DNA from: Saccoglossus kowalevskii
Lineage: Eukaryota; Hemichordata; Enteropneusta; Harrimaniidae
Assembly (NCBI RefSeq): GCF_000003605.2
Contig: NW_003158227.1
Location: 34,872-57,622, forward strand
DNA length: 22,751 nucleotides
Direction: 5' to 3'
Shown: positions 1-12,515 of the stretch, one piece after another
Layout of the letters: each line of letters starts with the position of its first letter
How positions within the stretch are numbered: the first letter of the stretch is position 1
Program-made: the position numbers and the translations under genes
The notes under the pieces: model-generated
What the model saw: only the letters and a program-made list of their open reading frames with translations
Databases searched by the model: none
Told to the model about the DNA's origin: nothing

Positions 1-937
1 TTTGATAGTGTTTGGCATGAAGGTCTTTTTTATAAATTGTTGAAAAATGGTGTAAACGGTAATATGTATAAATTTATAAAAGGTAGGTAAAAACAAGAAA
101 TGGTTTAACAGAATCATTTTGTTCAAATATCGGAGTAAAACAAGGATGCAACCTTAGCCCAAGTCTGTTTAATTTATTTATTAATGACCTGCCTGATATT
201 TTTGATAATGATCATTGTGACCCTACACTGCTACACAACACACCCATTAATTGCCTTCTTTATGCAGATGATATTGTGATTCTTTCAAAATCCAAAAAGG
301 GATTACAAAACTGTTTGGATAAATTATCAGCCTACACATCAAAATGGCAGTTGTCTGTCAACACAGATAAAACAAAAATAATGATATTCAATAAGTGTAA
401 CAGACTCCTTTTATGAAGGAAAAGAAATCAATATAGTTAAAGATTTCAATTATCTTGGCTTAACTATGAGCCCAAATGGTAAATTTAAAGATGCCATAAA
501 AAACCTAAAAAGAAAAGGAATAAAAGCTTTATTCTCATTAAAGACCAAAATTGGATCTGGTAATCTGGGCGTGTCCATACTACTGTCACTATTTTATAAA
601 CTTATCAGACCAGTTATTGTATATGGGAGTGACATTTGGGGAGAAGAAAGTAATTTAGTAATGAAAATAAATTCATATCATTACTAAGTAACGAGAAAAT
701 GTCAATTCCTTTAGCGCAATATTTAAAAAACTGTTTTAATACAAAACAGCAGCACCTAAATAAACTAAGCCAGTAACACATTCCATGTATACAAATTTAT
801 CTTTCTTTTTTTTTAATGCTTTTTTGTACCCTTACTTTTTATGCAGTTATTTTTCTTTATTAATATTTGATTTGTAACCCTTTTCATCCCCTCCGGGGGA
901 TGTTGTGTGTAAATAAATAAATAAAAAAATAAAAAAA
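1..937 (+). mobile_element. Decayed non-LTR (LINE-like) retrotransposon, 3' portion of reverse transcriptase plus tail
   Basis: Conceptual translation shows the 3' half of a non-LTR reverse transcriptase in three broken frames. Positions 1-90 begin FDSVWHEGLFYKLLKNG, the conserved segment before the active site, and end in a stop at 88-90. From about 105 a second frame reads through GVKQGCNLSPSLFNLFIND (132 onward) and the catalytic YADD at 261-272, ending in TGA at 414-416. From about 409 a third frame resumes with FNYLGLTMSPNGKF and runs through an IRPVIVYGSDIWGEE thumb-like segment to a stop at 685-687. Downstream is short, degenerate sequence, a CCCCTCCGGGGG hairpin near 890-900 and a TAAA-rich tail at about 910-937. 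The tail marks the 3' end, so the element lies in + orientation. It is cut by the window edge, is frameshifted at least twice and seems to lack part of the normal C-terminus, so it is non-functional. The YADD box and thumb text fit the CR1/L2/jockey-like group; the exact clade is not determined. Confidence 0.9.
885..937 (+). repeat. LINE 3' tail: GC hairpin and TAAA-rich tract
   Basis: A short CCCCTCCGGGGG stem-loop is followed by TGTTGTGTGT and repeated AAATAAAT/AAAAAAT units. A small 3' hairpin followed by a short simple-repeat tail is typical of the 3' ends of many non-LTR elements. Here it follows the reverse-transcriptase remnant directly, so I read it as the same insertion. Confidence 0.65.
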
Positions 938-1075
938 TGTAACAACGTGGTTTCAATTTATGATACAAAAACTGTGTCATTAGACTACTTTTTGCATAAA
1001 AATTGGGTTAAACATCCATGAAAATTCTTACTTTTGAGCAATTTTCCATTGGTTCCAAGAACTCTCATCACATTT

Positions 1076-1630
1076 TAACCCCGGTTACGAGCCGGGGTTA
1101 TGAGTAACCGTGTTTTTAACATATTATTCAGTATTAAACTATAGCGAAAACATGATACGTAGTTGCAAAGTGGGCATTTATGGTAATCATGAGTATTCAC
1201 ACAAATTCTGAAACAATGATTTTGCAAGGATTCCTAGCATGAATTTATTTATTCTGTGTCAGCGGCACCGGGGGACGGGGCAAGCCCCCCCCCCCCCCAA
1301 TCAAGCTGAAACCCTTTGTGTCAGCAAAATTTGTCCACCAAAATGCAGAAAATAGCGTTTCAGAGGGTCTAGATTTCAAAGGGGGGCATGCTCCACATTT
1401 TGCTGACACAACGGGTTTCAGATTGATTGGAGGGGCGACGCGACACATACTATGAACTTTTAAACCATCACTAATAAAGTTCTAAGTCGAAAACAAGAAG
1501 TGTGTATCTAAAACTAACATTATGTGTATAAACGTCCCTTCAAAATTATAATGTTGGCTTCTCTAGTAGGTATGGTTTCAGTTCCATAATGACGCATGCC
1601 TCCTAGTACCCACCACGGTTACTAACCGTG
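1076..1630. mobile_element. Putative foldback/MITE-like element with nested inverted repeats
   Basis: The left end has a perfect 9-bp inverted repeat (TAACCCCGG at 1076-1084, CCGGGGTTA at 1092-1100) followed by AGTAACCGTG at 1103-1112. The reverse complement CACGGTTACT occurs at 1614-1623, inside a perfect palindrome CACGGTTA-C-TAACCGTG (1614-1630). Between them lies a second foldback with arms at about 1255-1333 and 1394-1449: both arms contain CAATCAAnCTGAAACCC and TGTGTCAGCAAAAT in opposite orientation. The left arm holds a run of about 15 C. There is no coding content; an apparent minus-strand reading frame here is only the poly-C arm. I infer one or two non-autonomous DNA elements, one inside another; the family is unknown and no target-site duplication was established. 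Confidence 0.5.
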
Positions 1631-1639
1631 TACCCACGT

Positions 1640-4574
1640 ACGACACCATCTCCACCGCGGCTCCACGAGAAACAATACCATTTCAAGTCTCATGCATAGG
1701 CTCTTTCATTTGAGAGATACTGGTACATCGGTATGTTATTTTAGCAGTAAACTGTACGGCAAAGGGCGAAGGCATTGTTGTTTCAACAAGTGGACTTGTT
1801 TGATCAGTTGACTATGGTTACGTGTAATGTGAGCATATCCAGTGATAGCATTGAGTACATGACTATTATTGTAGTGGTAACATTTACCTGGGTGCTTGAC
1901 CCTAATGAAAGGAGCGCTTACCCATCCAGGGTCACTCAGAAGTTGGGAATCATTGATTTGATAAGCTTAATTTATGAAATAAAAATAAAATGCACAAAAA
2001 ACGTGGCAAAATTAGAAGAAAACGGCAGTTTTTGGTGTTTGGGATCTAATATAATAAATTGTACAATACAATAGTAGTACGTTTTCACGTGGAAAATGGG
2101 CGCCCTCTGTGGTGAAAACATGACTGCTATTAGAGTAACAGAAAAGTTGTTCAGTGAACGAACAAAGACCATAAAAAACAAACTTAATCCTGCATCAATG
2201 TGTGAAGTAAAGCTGAATATGAAATTGTCCACTGAAAATGTTTATTATCATTATTTAATTAAAAAAGACACTAAATTGAGTAAATTTCAATGGGAAATGA
2301 ACCACAATTTAATAATGACATATTTGAAAGTAAATACAATTTTGCCTCTGATCTGCTCATCAAAAAATATGTGCATTCTGTAAAGGGAAGCGAAAACTAT
2401 TATGCACCTTATGATACGCAGTCTTCTTGTTCAGCTGCTTTGAGCGAAATTTTCTGAGCAATGGGGGAAACATATACGGTTGATCAATAGACTACAGTAT
2501 CTGATGAAACAATTCCGTTTGGAGATCAACATGAGCCATTGTTGTTTAAAATATTTAGTAGTAGTGTATATTGGTAATAGCTAAGCGTTTTATTCATATC
2601 TGCAAATGTATTGGACAAATCGGAAACTTAAAATGGTCTGATGTATGCGACCACAAGTCGCCATGATTAGGTAGATGGTTGAGCTCAGCTTTGAAAGATC
2701 GTGATCGCAAGGCATTCTGGTCTAAAGTTCGTTCTATTAATTCCAACAATACCATATTGTCCTCCACTGTCGGGGATGATCAGGTCACGGTAATATTGCC
2801 GACACTTCAGTGAAGAGTAACCGCGATAAAGAATACACGAGATGATGGCTTTCCTGCGATCAATTTGGAGATCTGTATGATTACATTGGTATTTCACATA
2901 TCTCGAAGGCCATTGATAAATTGCGTGTTGGTAAATCTGCAGAACACTATAAACTTGCGTTTACCGGTAACCCGGTTTTCATCATTTATACACACATATA
3001 ATATTTTATTTTATTGAAAAAAAACACATAACAAACAAACAAGAGGCGTGTATGTAAGTCTAGGGTTCATCTCTCACTACCGTAATTCAACTGCGTTTGG
3101 GATATAAAACATTGAAGTCCCACGCCACAGGTCGTAACAGTTGATAGGTATACTGATATGAGAAACGGGTGTCCCAGCCAATGATTGAGATCTATGTACA
3201 ATTTACAAACACACTAATTCACATGGGAATTCACCATTTCTGTTGTGTGAACCACAGTGGAACTGTGTGTGAGCGTACATTCCAGGCGTGTGCTTGGAGA
3301 CAATGCGTTCCTTGTCTAGTCCAATCGTCTCAATCATGGTTCGATTTTAACAGATGGTTTGAGCTGTGTCGTATGAGAAAGGTTCCGTTTTCTCACAATA
3401 ATAGCATGACAACCGAAAGACACGCTGGTGTCACGAGATTTTTCACGATGTTCTCATTCTGAGAAAAAAAAACATGTGACAGAAATATGGTGACCCAAAT
3501 CTAACAATCGAGTATAAACATTGAGTGACTATATAGACTACTAGAATATTGCGCCCTCTCATGACGAGGTTAACTTTGAAATCACGAGTACATTGTGACA
3601 TACAAGTGACATTATGTGAGGCGCGGCAAATATGCAAGGCCAAAGAAAGGGCACATCATTTATGTACAACTATATAAGAAACTTACGTCATTGATTGAAC
3701 TGAGCTGTAAAAAAAAGTCGACGACAAAGAGCGCTGTGGCTCTTGCTCTGGATTTACGGAGCTGGTCGTAATTGGTGACCGGTATAGGTAACAGTCAAAG
3801 CAATGATTGAGTGTCAGGGAGACAATGCCATTAATTGGTTGAACTGATTGATCGTAACATGACTGTGGTCACACACATCAACGTTTTCTATTCATTCTGT
3901 AATTGATGCAATTGGTACATGGAGTTATACTCGCCGCGTCTGAAAAAATGAATGTATGTTTCATGATTACTGTATCTTTGCACGTTGCATTAAAAATCAT
4001 ATATCAAATCGTGGGTTTTGTTAAATTGGGTATATTCAATGTTCTTCGTAATTTGTAAAATATAGAAACAAGCAGCGTTTCATGTAATTATGTAAATAAC
4101 AGATTCACTTGAACTGCGCCTTACCTCACACATCATGATATATTCACGTCACGGTCCCGTGACGGGACTCTCACGTCACTTCCAGTCTGAAAGTTGGGCT
4201 TAGCGCGTCATCAGCATAACTTCAACATAAATCTATTGAAATGACGTGGTTTTGGTTCTTGTACTGACGATGACCAGAACTCACCAACAATATCGTGCAA
4301 TGTATACAAGCATCCAAATATATACTTCGGTGTGTATATCATTTCTAAAATCTTAGCTGTGTAAATGACCAATAATATTTAATGTATGTATACAACTTTT
4401 ATAGTGTTTGCAATGATATATACTTAAAGTTGAATTCCCCACTTTGTACTGATCTATAGAAAACCTCCCACCAACCTCTATAAGCTCCATAAGGACGTTG
4501 GGTTTTGCACATCATTATAAATCTTATTAGATAAAGAAAAGTGTCATAATATTGAGTGATCACTTTAGTAGTAC
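1640..4574. other. Gene-free region, nothing recognised
   Basis: Short open frames of up to about 100 codons occur on both strands, but none has recognisable protein content or exon-like flanking sites that I trust. The only local structure noted is a pair of overlapping GC palindromes at 4148-4168. Confidence 0.5.
4148..4168. repeat. Two overlapping perfect palindromes
   Basis: GTCACGG-TC-CCGTGAC (4148-4163) overlaps GTCCCGT-G-ACGGGAC (4154-4168). Each has 7-bp arms, so the strand can form one or the other hairpin but not both. CACGTCAC also recurs just before and after. No function is known; it could be a transposon end or chance in a local GC-rich patch. Confidence 0.5.
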
Positions 4575-4780
<206 letters not shown>

Positions 4781-6780
4781 CTGTTTAAATTCAGTGAATT
4801 TCTATGGCTATTGGACTTTTGGTTACATTAAAAATTAGTCCTGGTCAAAACAAACAAACGATATTTCCACAAAAACACTACCATTACGGTTATTCCGGGG
4901 GTAAGTTAGTTATCGATCTGTTGTATTGTATGGCGTATTTGATACTAGTATATAATGAATGATAGGTTCTGTTTTGGCAAATAGTAATCATTATGTTGAC
5001 AGATACAACAAATGAAGGCAACAACCGCTCGAACAAACCGGGAAAAGTAGTTATACACATAAAGGTAGACTGGGTAGTCCGGCTTTACTACTCAGACAAC
5101 TATAAGTAGTTTGTTTTAGTAGTTTGTAATTAAAAAACTAAATTAAATTGTGATATCTAATTACAAAATGGATTGCGATAATAACACCATCATTTCGCAA
5201 CTACGTCGCCAATCATGATTTCGTTAAGGTCCCATTTTTACTTATTTACTGTTATTTATAGTAAAAAATATAATCATCAAACTGTAGTATTTGTACATTT
5301 TGTACTTGGGTACTGGCATGGTCCTGGCAAACTGCGTTTATATCTTAACATAAATATTTAGTAGTGGATACTTAGTATCGTAATTCCGAGTCGATGGTCC
5401 TTTACTTTCGTACACTCGACCGAACTACGATACGTGGTAGGCCCATAGATTTGGGTACATGGTGTGGGGTTTTGATGGTTCGGACGAACCCCTTAAAGTT
5501 TTGGCAGGCTTACATTTATAAACGTCTAATTAAAAAGAAAGACTGTTCGGCATAATAACATTTAAGATAAAACAATCACATTCCAATGTGTAATCATAGT
5601 ATTACAATGTTTTGACAATGGATAAATTATAAATAGTGTAAATAGGTTATATTTACAAAGTAAATAATCGGACTAATAAGAAAATCAAGGTCTGTATCAG
5701 TTAATACTCAAATATACTCTTGATATTAAATATTTTCAGTTAAAAGGGCATTTTAAAATTAAGATTTTCGTTCAACGCTGACGACTTCCCATTACGAAGA
5801 CATAGCATCAAGGCCATATACCTTTGTCGACTCGCAATGTCCACACGTGCAGTACTATACCCAACAACCTCGAAATTCCAGGCGAGGCGATTCACTTCAA
5901 GTTAGATGTCCTTGCATAAACCGTAAAGTGGTTGTTTCGGTTTTAATATCATACGGATTTAATACATCTCGGATCATATGCAGAGAATATTGTGGTAGCC
6001 TAGAGTGCGGATAATGGTACAATTTGTTCAAAACGCAGTAAATGGGGAGAAAACAAAATCCAAATGAATTGTATGCTTCGCAAAACGTGTTTTTTGTTTT
6101 GTTTTCAAGATGAAACACATTTGCTAACGTTGACATATAATTCTACTAACAATCCATCATTGAACAATATGCTGTAAAACCATTTATTTTCATTGACGCT
6201 ATATGATTTTTACGAATTTACTGGTGAAACAATGCGTTCTATTGTAATTTGACATGTTCATGCGAATTTAATTTAGCGGATTTTACTTATCAGCAAAACA
6301 TTGCATTGCCAATAATTCTAGTATATGGCCAAAACAACTGTTCTTCAATTTGGTACGGGTTTTCACGCGAAAACGAACAAAAATGAAGTGTTTACGTATT
6401 CGTCATGATATAAGTTGTTGGACCCTCGTCACAATATTGGGCATCGCTCCAAAATGTTTTGTAAAGTGATCTTGGATGACGTATACGCTTTATGTAGACA
6501 CATCTGTTGTATGAGTTCACTTTTTTTTTTATTCATTTCGACTCTGAAAGAAAAGTGTTCCTCGCAGAATACTTTTCACTATACCAGGTCACGGCCTCCA
6601 TACAGCGCGGACCACAGTACGTGAAATGGTTCAGCCCTGAGTCATAAAAAATCGACATTTCTAGTTGAATCAATTATTTAAATACAGATGTTAAGCGTGC
6701 AGCGATAGTTTTTCATACTTCCATTAAAATGTGTATATCCGTAGTTTCTGTTTCAATTGTCGTTTTTCCTCTTTCTATTT
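4781..6780. other. Gene-free A+T-rich region, nothing recognised
   Basis: No coding exon, RNA gene or transposon protein is recognisable on either strand. Reading frames stay under about 80 codons and have no family resemblance. Confidence 0.5.
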
Positions 6781-7515
6781 TTACTTCTCTGAAACAAGGG
6801 AAATCGAATACGTCACGCCGATCACATCCTTTATACCCTAGCACCCCTCTACTGCACAATACTGTAGTCTGAGTGGGCGGTGTCTTTTGATCTTTGTGTG
6901 GATCGACTTTTTAAAATTCCTAGCATAGCAGAGCGACGTCGTGTTTTGTTTGCCAATAGCTTTCCTCCACTGCGTATTGATTCATAGGGCATATTTGTGG
7001 TCGTTGCGCTTCCATATATGTGTTGGCTGCTTTCCCGCCACCCGTAATTTACCAAGAAGGTAGGTACCTCCATGTTTATGCTCCTCTTTACTATTGTTTT
7101 GAGGGTGGACCGATTTGTAAATATCGTTTCCGTATTTTGGACAGCTCTGTGTGTGCGTACACGGAGGTGATCTCTGTTTCGTGCGAATCTGACTCCATTG
7201 TTGTTGTTTTCACTGCACTTCACGCGGACATGAAGGTATGTCACTTTCCAGTGCCATAAAATTAACAATCTTTTTCGCGCATATTACTGTGTTTTGGGCT
7301 TGAATTTGAATACTGAGAGTTTTTCATTGAAATGGACAGTGATCCCCGATTGTTATTGGTTCGATCATCGTCGTTTCAGTGCTTCATGCGCGAATATAGT
7401 GGTAAAAATACAAATAATAATGGCGTTTTACGGTAGCAACGTATCCACCACGCGGAATGCACGCCGCCGTGTATATTCTTCGATTTCGGGGGGGGGGGCA
7501 CATCGCGAGACTATA
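6780..7515. promoter_or_regulatory. CpG-dense stretch, candidate promoter/5' region
   Basis: By eye this stretch holds many more CpG dinucleotides than the A+T-rich sequence around it, peaking at 7430-7510 (ACGCCGCCG, TTCGATTTCG, ATCGCGAG), and ends in a run of 10 or more G. A TATATAAT element lies just after it (about 7511-7518). Well-formed splice-donor strings occur inside (AAG|GTAGGT at 7057-7062 and AAG|GTATGT at 7233-7240). Together these are what a 5' end of a gene could look like, possibly of the angiomotin gene 5 kb downstream. It could equally be a young, not-yet-decayed repeat insertion. No protein is recognised, including the 139-codon minus-strand frame at 6849-7268. Confidence 0.3.
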
Positions 7516-10112
7516 TAATGTTATAGTCTATTTCACAGCTTAATTAAAAGTTATATAATTATACGCTGCAGTATATAGTTTTAGAATAATATTCTTGTCA
7601 TTAATTTTTATTCGGCGAAAGCATCATGGATCTAGTGGTACACCCGTGTTTGTGGTTTTGCTGGGGGTGGCAATTATGTCGTACCGTACATTGTTGGCGC
7701 ATTACTACTCGTCCCTTTGTCCCTTAGATATTTTATACTCTGTCCGGTCCCGCCTTATAATCACTATCACAATGACTAATTACTCAAAAAATTTCAGCAT
7801 GTGTTGCACTGTAAATATGCCGTTTCTAGTTACATGTTGTATTTTGAGTTAGAGACAGAATAGCAACGTTTAGAATGTGAGAAATGCCACTGGGTCAGCA
7901 TGCTGTACTAGTATTACACATATGTACGCACGTAAACATATCTTATTTGATTCGCTGTGTTGAAAACCCACCAGTGGTAGGTACACTTCCACAGTGATTG
8001 ACAATTTATGGCTGTATATGTATTTTTATTTAGTCATTTTTAAAACTAAATCAAGCTGCCAATTAAATAATTGAAAAAAAAAATGTTTAAAAATATAGTA
8101 TTTAATAATTTATCAACCCCCCAAAAATGATATTGAATATATATTGTGCATATATAGAAAATTTGAGATCTAAGAAACTAAGAAAAAAATAATTGCTGAC
8201 AAATTATTGCAGATATAACTGTAAATCTGGTTAAATATGGGTCCCACAGTACTTGTGCAATCGGTGTAAAATACATTGCTAAATATGCACAGCATCCTGG
8301 CTGTAGCATTTTCATATTGATGTGTTTCATAAGTATGAGGTGGCACATACCTTGCAAATAAGTTCAGTAAATATTCCATCTTCAATATTATATCTGGCAA
8401 ATTTTATTAAGATTGATATTCAATAACTAAAATACCATATTCTTTTATGCATGTAATCGGAATGTTACCATTTAATATATTTGTATTATTTTTCTGTACA
8501 CTAAACCAAAAATGCATCCCTGTGTAGAGTTTGAAATAAAACTATGCTAAACATTTTTCAGTTCAATGTGCATCCCGGATAAATGATTTTGATGGCTGGG
8601 TCATTGCTTTTATTTAGAAGAAGAAGGATATTATGTTAGAATTGGAATTTAGAACAATGCATGCTGATCATATTTGAGTGACTGTTATTAGAGCTAAAAA
8701 AAGGAATAACAAAAATAATATTTGTATCATCAAAAGAAAAAAAAATGATAGTATACGCATCTCATATACTACCTGCACTATCTTCACCCTACCCCTCCTC
8801 CAATCCCTGAAAAACAAATTGTCACACTGACATGCGCTTGATGGTGTTAGGCCATTGACTCATTGTCTAGGTTTTTAAGGTATGTCTATCACTTAGCCAT
8901 ATCAAGGTAATTCACTACAGGGGTTTATGTCAATGTCTGTATTTACCATCTCATCCTATGAAAAGAAGTGGGTGGTATAGCCTTGAAGATTAAATACATT
9001 CTGACAATGCAGGTACAGTAAAATATGTACATATTTGCCAAGTCATTAATTAATGCAATTTATTTAAATGTGCATGAGCTATGTTTATTGTCAATTTCTT
9101 TTTTATACTGCTACATGAATATGCAGAGAGTAAAATGTTCAGATTTTCATGTGATGCGTATACATATATTAATTGGAAACTGTGTTTTTGGTTGACTGAA
9201 ATTTTGTTTGCATCAATTATGATCATAAGTACATGAAATGTAAAAAAAAAACATTGGTAAAAAACACTAATGCAAATGAAGCAGAGAATAATTTGATAAG
9301 ATCTGAGTTTGATTGCAGTGCATAGTATCATAATAGCCTTGCATACTGGCCCAGGGAAGGAATAAAGAGGACATATAGGCTTACTTCTATTGTATTAATG
9401 GGTGGAGTTCTCTTTTTCTTTGGTTATGTTGTAAAAGAGCTATGTGTTTTAAGATTACCGGTATTGATCGTGTACACTAAGAAAGTATTCAGTTTGTGTA
9501 TTGTCCACAAACTCTACTACATTATTGTTGTTAAATTCAAAACAAATGTTGTGCATTTTGACAGGGACTATCTGCGCTCATATCATATCAGAGTAAAAGG
9601 GTTAAAGGGGAAGTCAACACTTCAATGATGTTAGCTCATATGTATATGGTTGATTGCTCTCCAAAACTGTTATTTATATATAGAGCTATCATTACTTAAT
9701 TGGTGAAGCCCTGCAACATTGAGGTACTGCTAATAATTCTGGGACCCATGAAACAGTAAAATGAAGCCTTAAATTATTGACTTATCCTAGTTGTACAAGG
9801 TCCCATAAAACAGTAAATTGTGAAAAGTAGACATGATAACAGAGATTTCCTGTCACCAAATTATTGTCTTCACCACTTTGTCACAGCCATTTACCTCATA
9901 AATGTCTAGTTAAAAAAGTTTATAACTTGATTATAGAATATTTAAACACAGATCTGTTTGTTAAATTAAAGAGATCATTTTGCAGAAATATTTTTGCTGG
10001 CATCTCAACTATGCGAACTTGCCTGGAGTTAGAGATAATTAATTATACAAGGGCAGTAACCAGTTCTATTTTATTTATTCAACATTCTTTCTCTCTTATC
10101 TTTTATTTTCAG
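7516..10112. other. Gene-free A+T-rich region, nothing recognised
   Basis: Only short random frames. An ACCGGTA palindrome core occurs at about 9456-9462 (and again near 10437) without other structure. Confidence 0.45.
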
Positions 10113-10262
10113 ATGACATAATCACTACTAACACTCACAAAAGACAAGTTCTGGTAGAATATTTTTTTTTTACATTTCTACAAAGCACTGAGTTTCAGCC
10201 TAGTCAAGTCGCATGCTGTGTCTTAATTGCATGCCATTTATGTGCAACCAAAAGAAAATAAG
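10113..10262 (+). other. Candidate non-coding 5' UTR exon (upstream exon of angiomotin)
   Basis: A 150-nt segment is bounded by a very strong acceptor (long pyrimidine tract TTTCTCTCTTATCTTTTATTTTCAG, AG at 10111-10112) and a strong donor (AAATAAG|GTAAGC, GT at 10263-10264). All frames hold early stops (it begins ATGACATAA), so it would be untranslated. The next good acceptor on this strand is that of angiomotin exon 1 (AG at 12448-12449), so splicing 10262 to 12450 would give a plausible 5' UTR. The call is based on splice-site quality only; transcript reads would decide it. Confidence 0.35.
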
Positions 10263-12449
10263 GTAAGCTATTTTTATAGCAATCGGTCTATTTAATTTTC
10301 TTGTATGTTTGTTTGTCATTACGCAAGATGTTTCCTCTATATATCAGGCATGGTGATTGCAACTTATTAAATCAAATTAAAAATTTTTAATATATCTTGT
10401 TAAACTGTTGGTCTCAGTTTGTAACAAACTTTGTAATACCGGTAATTGTTATTTTTGTGTTAAAACGAATGCATGTTTGGAGCTGAATATGATGAAATCT
10501 CTCACTTAAAGACAATGTGAAATGTGACACTGTTTAAGGGTGGCAGAATGGCTTTAGTATGAACTTTGTTTATTCTATTTTATTAAACATTCTTTGAAAT
10601 TTAAAATAAAAAAAAGTTTTCGCTTTGCATAAAATATCCATGCAGTGAATGATAGCATTCAATTCCTTGTATGATCTATATCTTGAATTCTGTGTGATAG
10701 TTGTAATTTTCTTACTCTGGAATGCTTATCGGAAATTTATCTCAGTTTATCAAACATGTCATTGAAAAATACAGGTCACAATATTTTTGGAATGTCAAGG
10801 GTAGCCAGCGCATTACTGAAAAATACAGAGAACCACTCAACCATGACAAATATGGGTAACTGCAATAGACATCTAAACTTGTCATTTCTGAAAGATAACA
10901 CAAATAAAACAATTGATATTTTACTTTTAGAATTTTAGAAGTACGGGGTTGGGGAGACAACACAATTATAAGTTAAGCAGTACTATGAAATTATTGAGAT
11001 ATACCGTTTATTTGTCTATCACTACAGTAGACCCACTTACTAATCTCAGTTAGAAAAAAAATATATTGTTAGTTGCAAAATAAAGTATGCCAAAACCCAC
11101 CACTCATGGAGCAGCTGCTTGTTTAGCCAGCCCACTTGTGACTTGTGAAGTCGGCTCAGCGCCCCAATTTCATTCAGTGACCAAAGGTTTCTTTAAATTG
11201 AAATGTATTTGTTCAGGACATTGCATTCTTTGTTGCCAAGCAACTCACAAAACCCTGCTGACCTTTCTTGAAGAGGGACCACATTCCTTATAGGAGTAAC
11301 TCTATTTTTAAATAAGTACCCCAATATGGTGGCATTTTTTAACTAATTTGGTTACCAAGATACTCTGAGCCTGCAATGTAACATGTCTTGTCAAGCATAA
11401 ACCCATCTGATCAAAGTAAGTGGACACCATCAGATACTCGTTAAAAATAGGGTGTTAATTGAAACATACAAATGGTAATTTAGCATTAATCCTAGTATGA
11501 TGGTGGTCTTATGTATGTGTAGTTGGTGGTCTTACATTTATATTTCAGTAGTTTGTTCAGTTTATTAAACTTGTAAATCTTATTTATTCATTAATCATTT
11601 CTTGAAATCATTCATCAATTAATACACAGTATACCTTGCATCCACCCCTACATACATTCAAGGATTCAGAGTTCTCAAAATTAGCTTAGGACATTTTTGA
11701 AACGGCAACTAGCACCGTGGAACATTTCAAATTATTTGCCATATTTTGGGTTGAAAACAGTAAATTTAAAAGAAAATACTTTGACCTTTTTCTGAAATGA
11801 TTAAACCAATTTAGGAAATTTTGAAAAAATACCAGCAAGTTACTGATGTCTGGTGAGCTTCTGAATCACTGACATAAATTCTTCTGTTTGATATAATTAT
11901 CAATTTTGATATTGCTAAAATGTATCAATATTATTTTAATATTGGAACTGAGATTTTAAGCTTGGTATGAATAGCTGGTAGTGATTCTATAAGTAAAACT
12001 CCATAATGAACTGGAAATAATAGTAGTATTTATTAATGGATTTTAGCCACACCCGAGTACAAATTGCTTAGTTGTATAAATTTATCAAAATGTTATATTT
12101 ACCTCCCACATTACTGACTCTAAATTTAACTTTTGAGAAGAATTAAAAAAAAAATTAACTTTGTCGTACATCAGACTCAACAGGTTTTATAGATCTAATA
12201 ACATACCTGTATCTTTTTACCTGACATTTTGACCCTCATTGCTAATGAAGAACACACCACACCCAACGCTCTCACAATCCAGGCCAATAAACAACAAACC
12301 ACGTTTAGTTTAGCAGAATGTGGCGAGTTTGTAACAGCTTAATTTTAGTAGCAATTAAACAGTACTAGTATACTGTATAGTAGAGTATGGTGGTGCATTC
12401 CTTTGTAATTGTGCATAAACCAACATATACTTTTTTTTATTTTTCGTAG
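10263..12449. other. Region upstream of angiomotin exon 1, possible 5' UTR intron
   Basis: No coding content recognised. It would be the intron between the candidate upstream exon and exon 1; it ends in a pyrimidine-rich tract and CGTAG acceptor at 12431-12449. Confidence 0.35.
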
Positions 12450-12515
12450 GAACAAAAGTTTACAATGTTGACCGGCCTAACCTCTTTGCATTGTAACTGT
12501 TAAAGAACCAACGTC
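12450..12515 (+). other. 5' UTR part of angiomotin exon 1, with an upstream ORF
   Basis: An acceptor (TTTTTTTTATTTTTCGTAG) ends at 12449, so 12450-12515 is transcribed leader. It holds an upstream ORF of 12 codons, ATG 12465-12467 to TAA 12501-12503. The uORF is in the same frame as the main ORF and ends 12 nt before the main ATG. The in-frame TAA also rules out an N-terminal extension from this exon. Such a short uORF close to the main start could reduce translation. Confidence 0.6.

Noticed and set aside
1245-1448. Minus-strand frame with Pro/Gly-rich protein
   Set aside because: Produced by the poly-C foldback arms; no coding signature.
3169-3462. 97-codon + frame with many Cys
   Set aside because: No family resemblance, no exon-like boundaries that I trust; treated as noise.
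6849-7268. 139-codon open frame on the minus strand
   Set aside because: Longest frame outside angiomotin, but no recognisable domain, basic random-like composition and an overlapping + frame; long frames are expected in this CpG-rich, stop-poor stretch.
11087-11293. 68-codon + frame
   Set aside because: No recognisable content; no matching splice sites.
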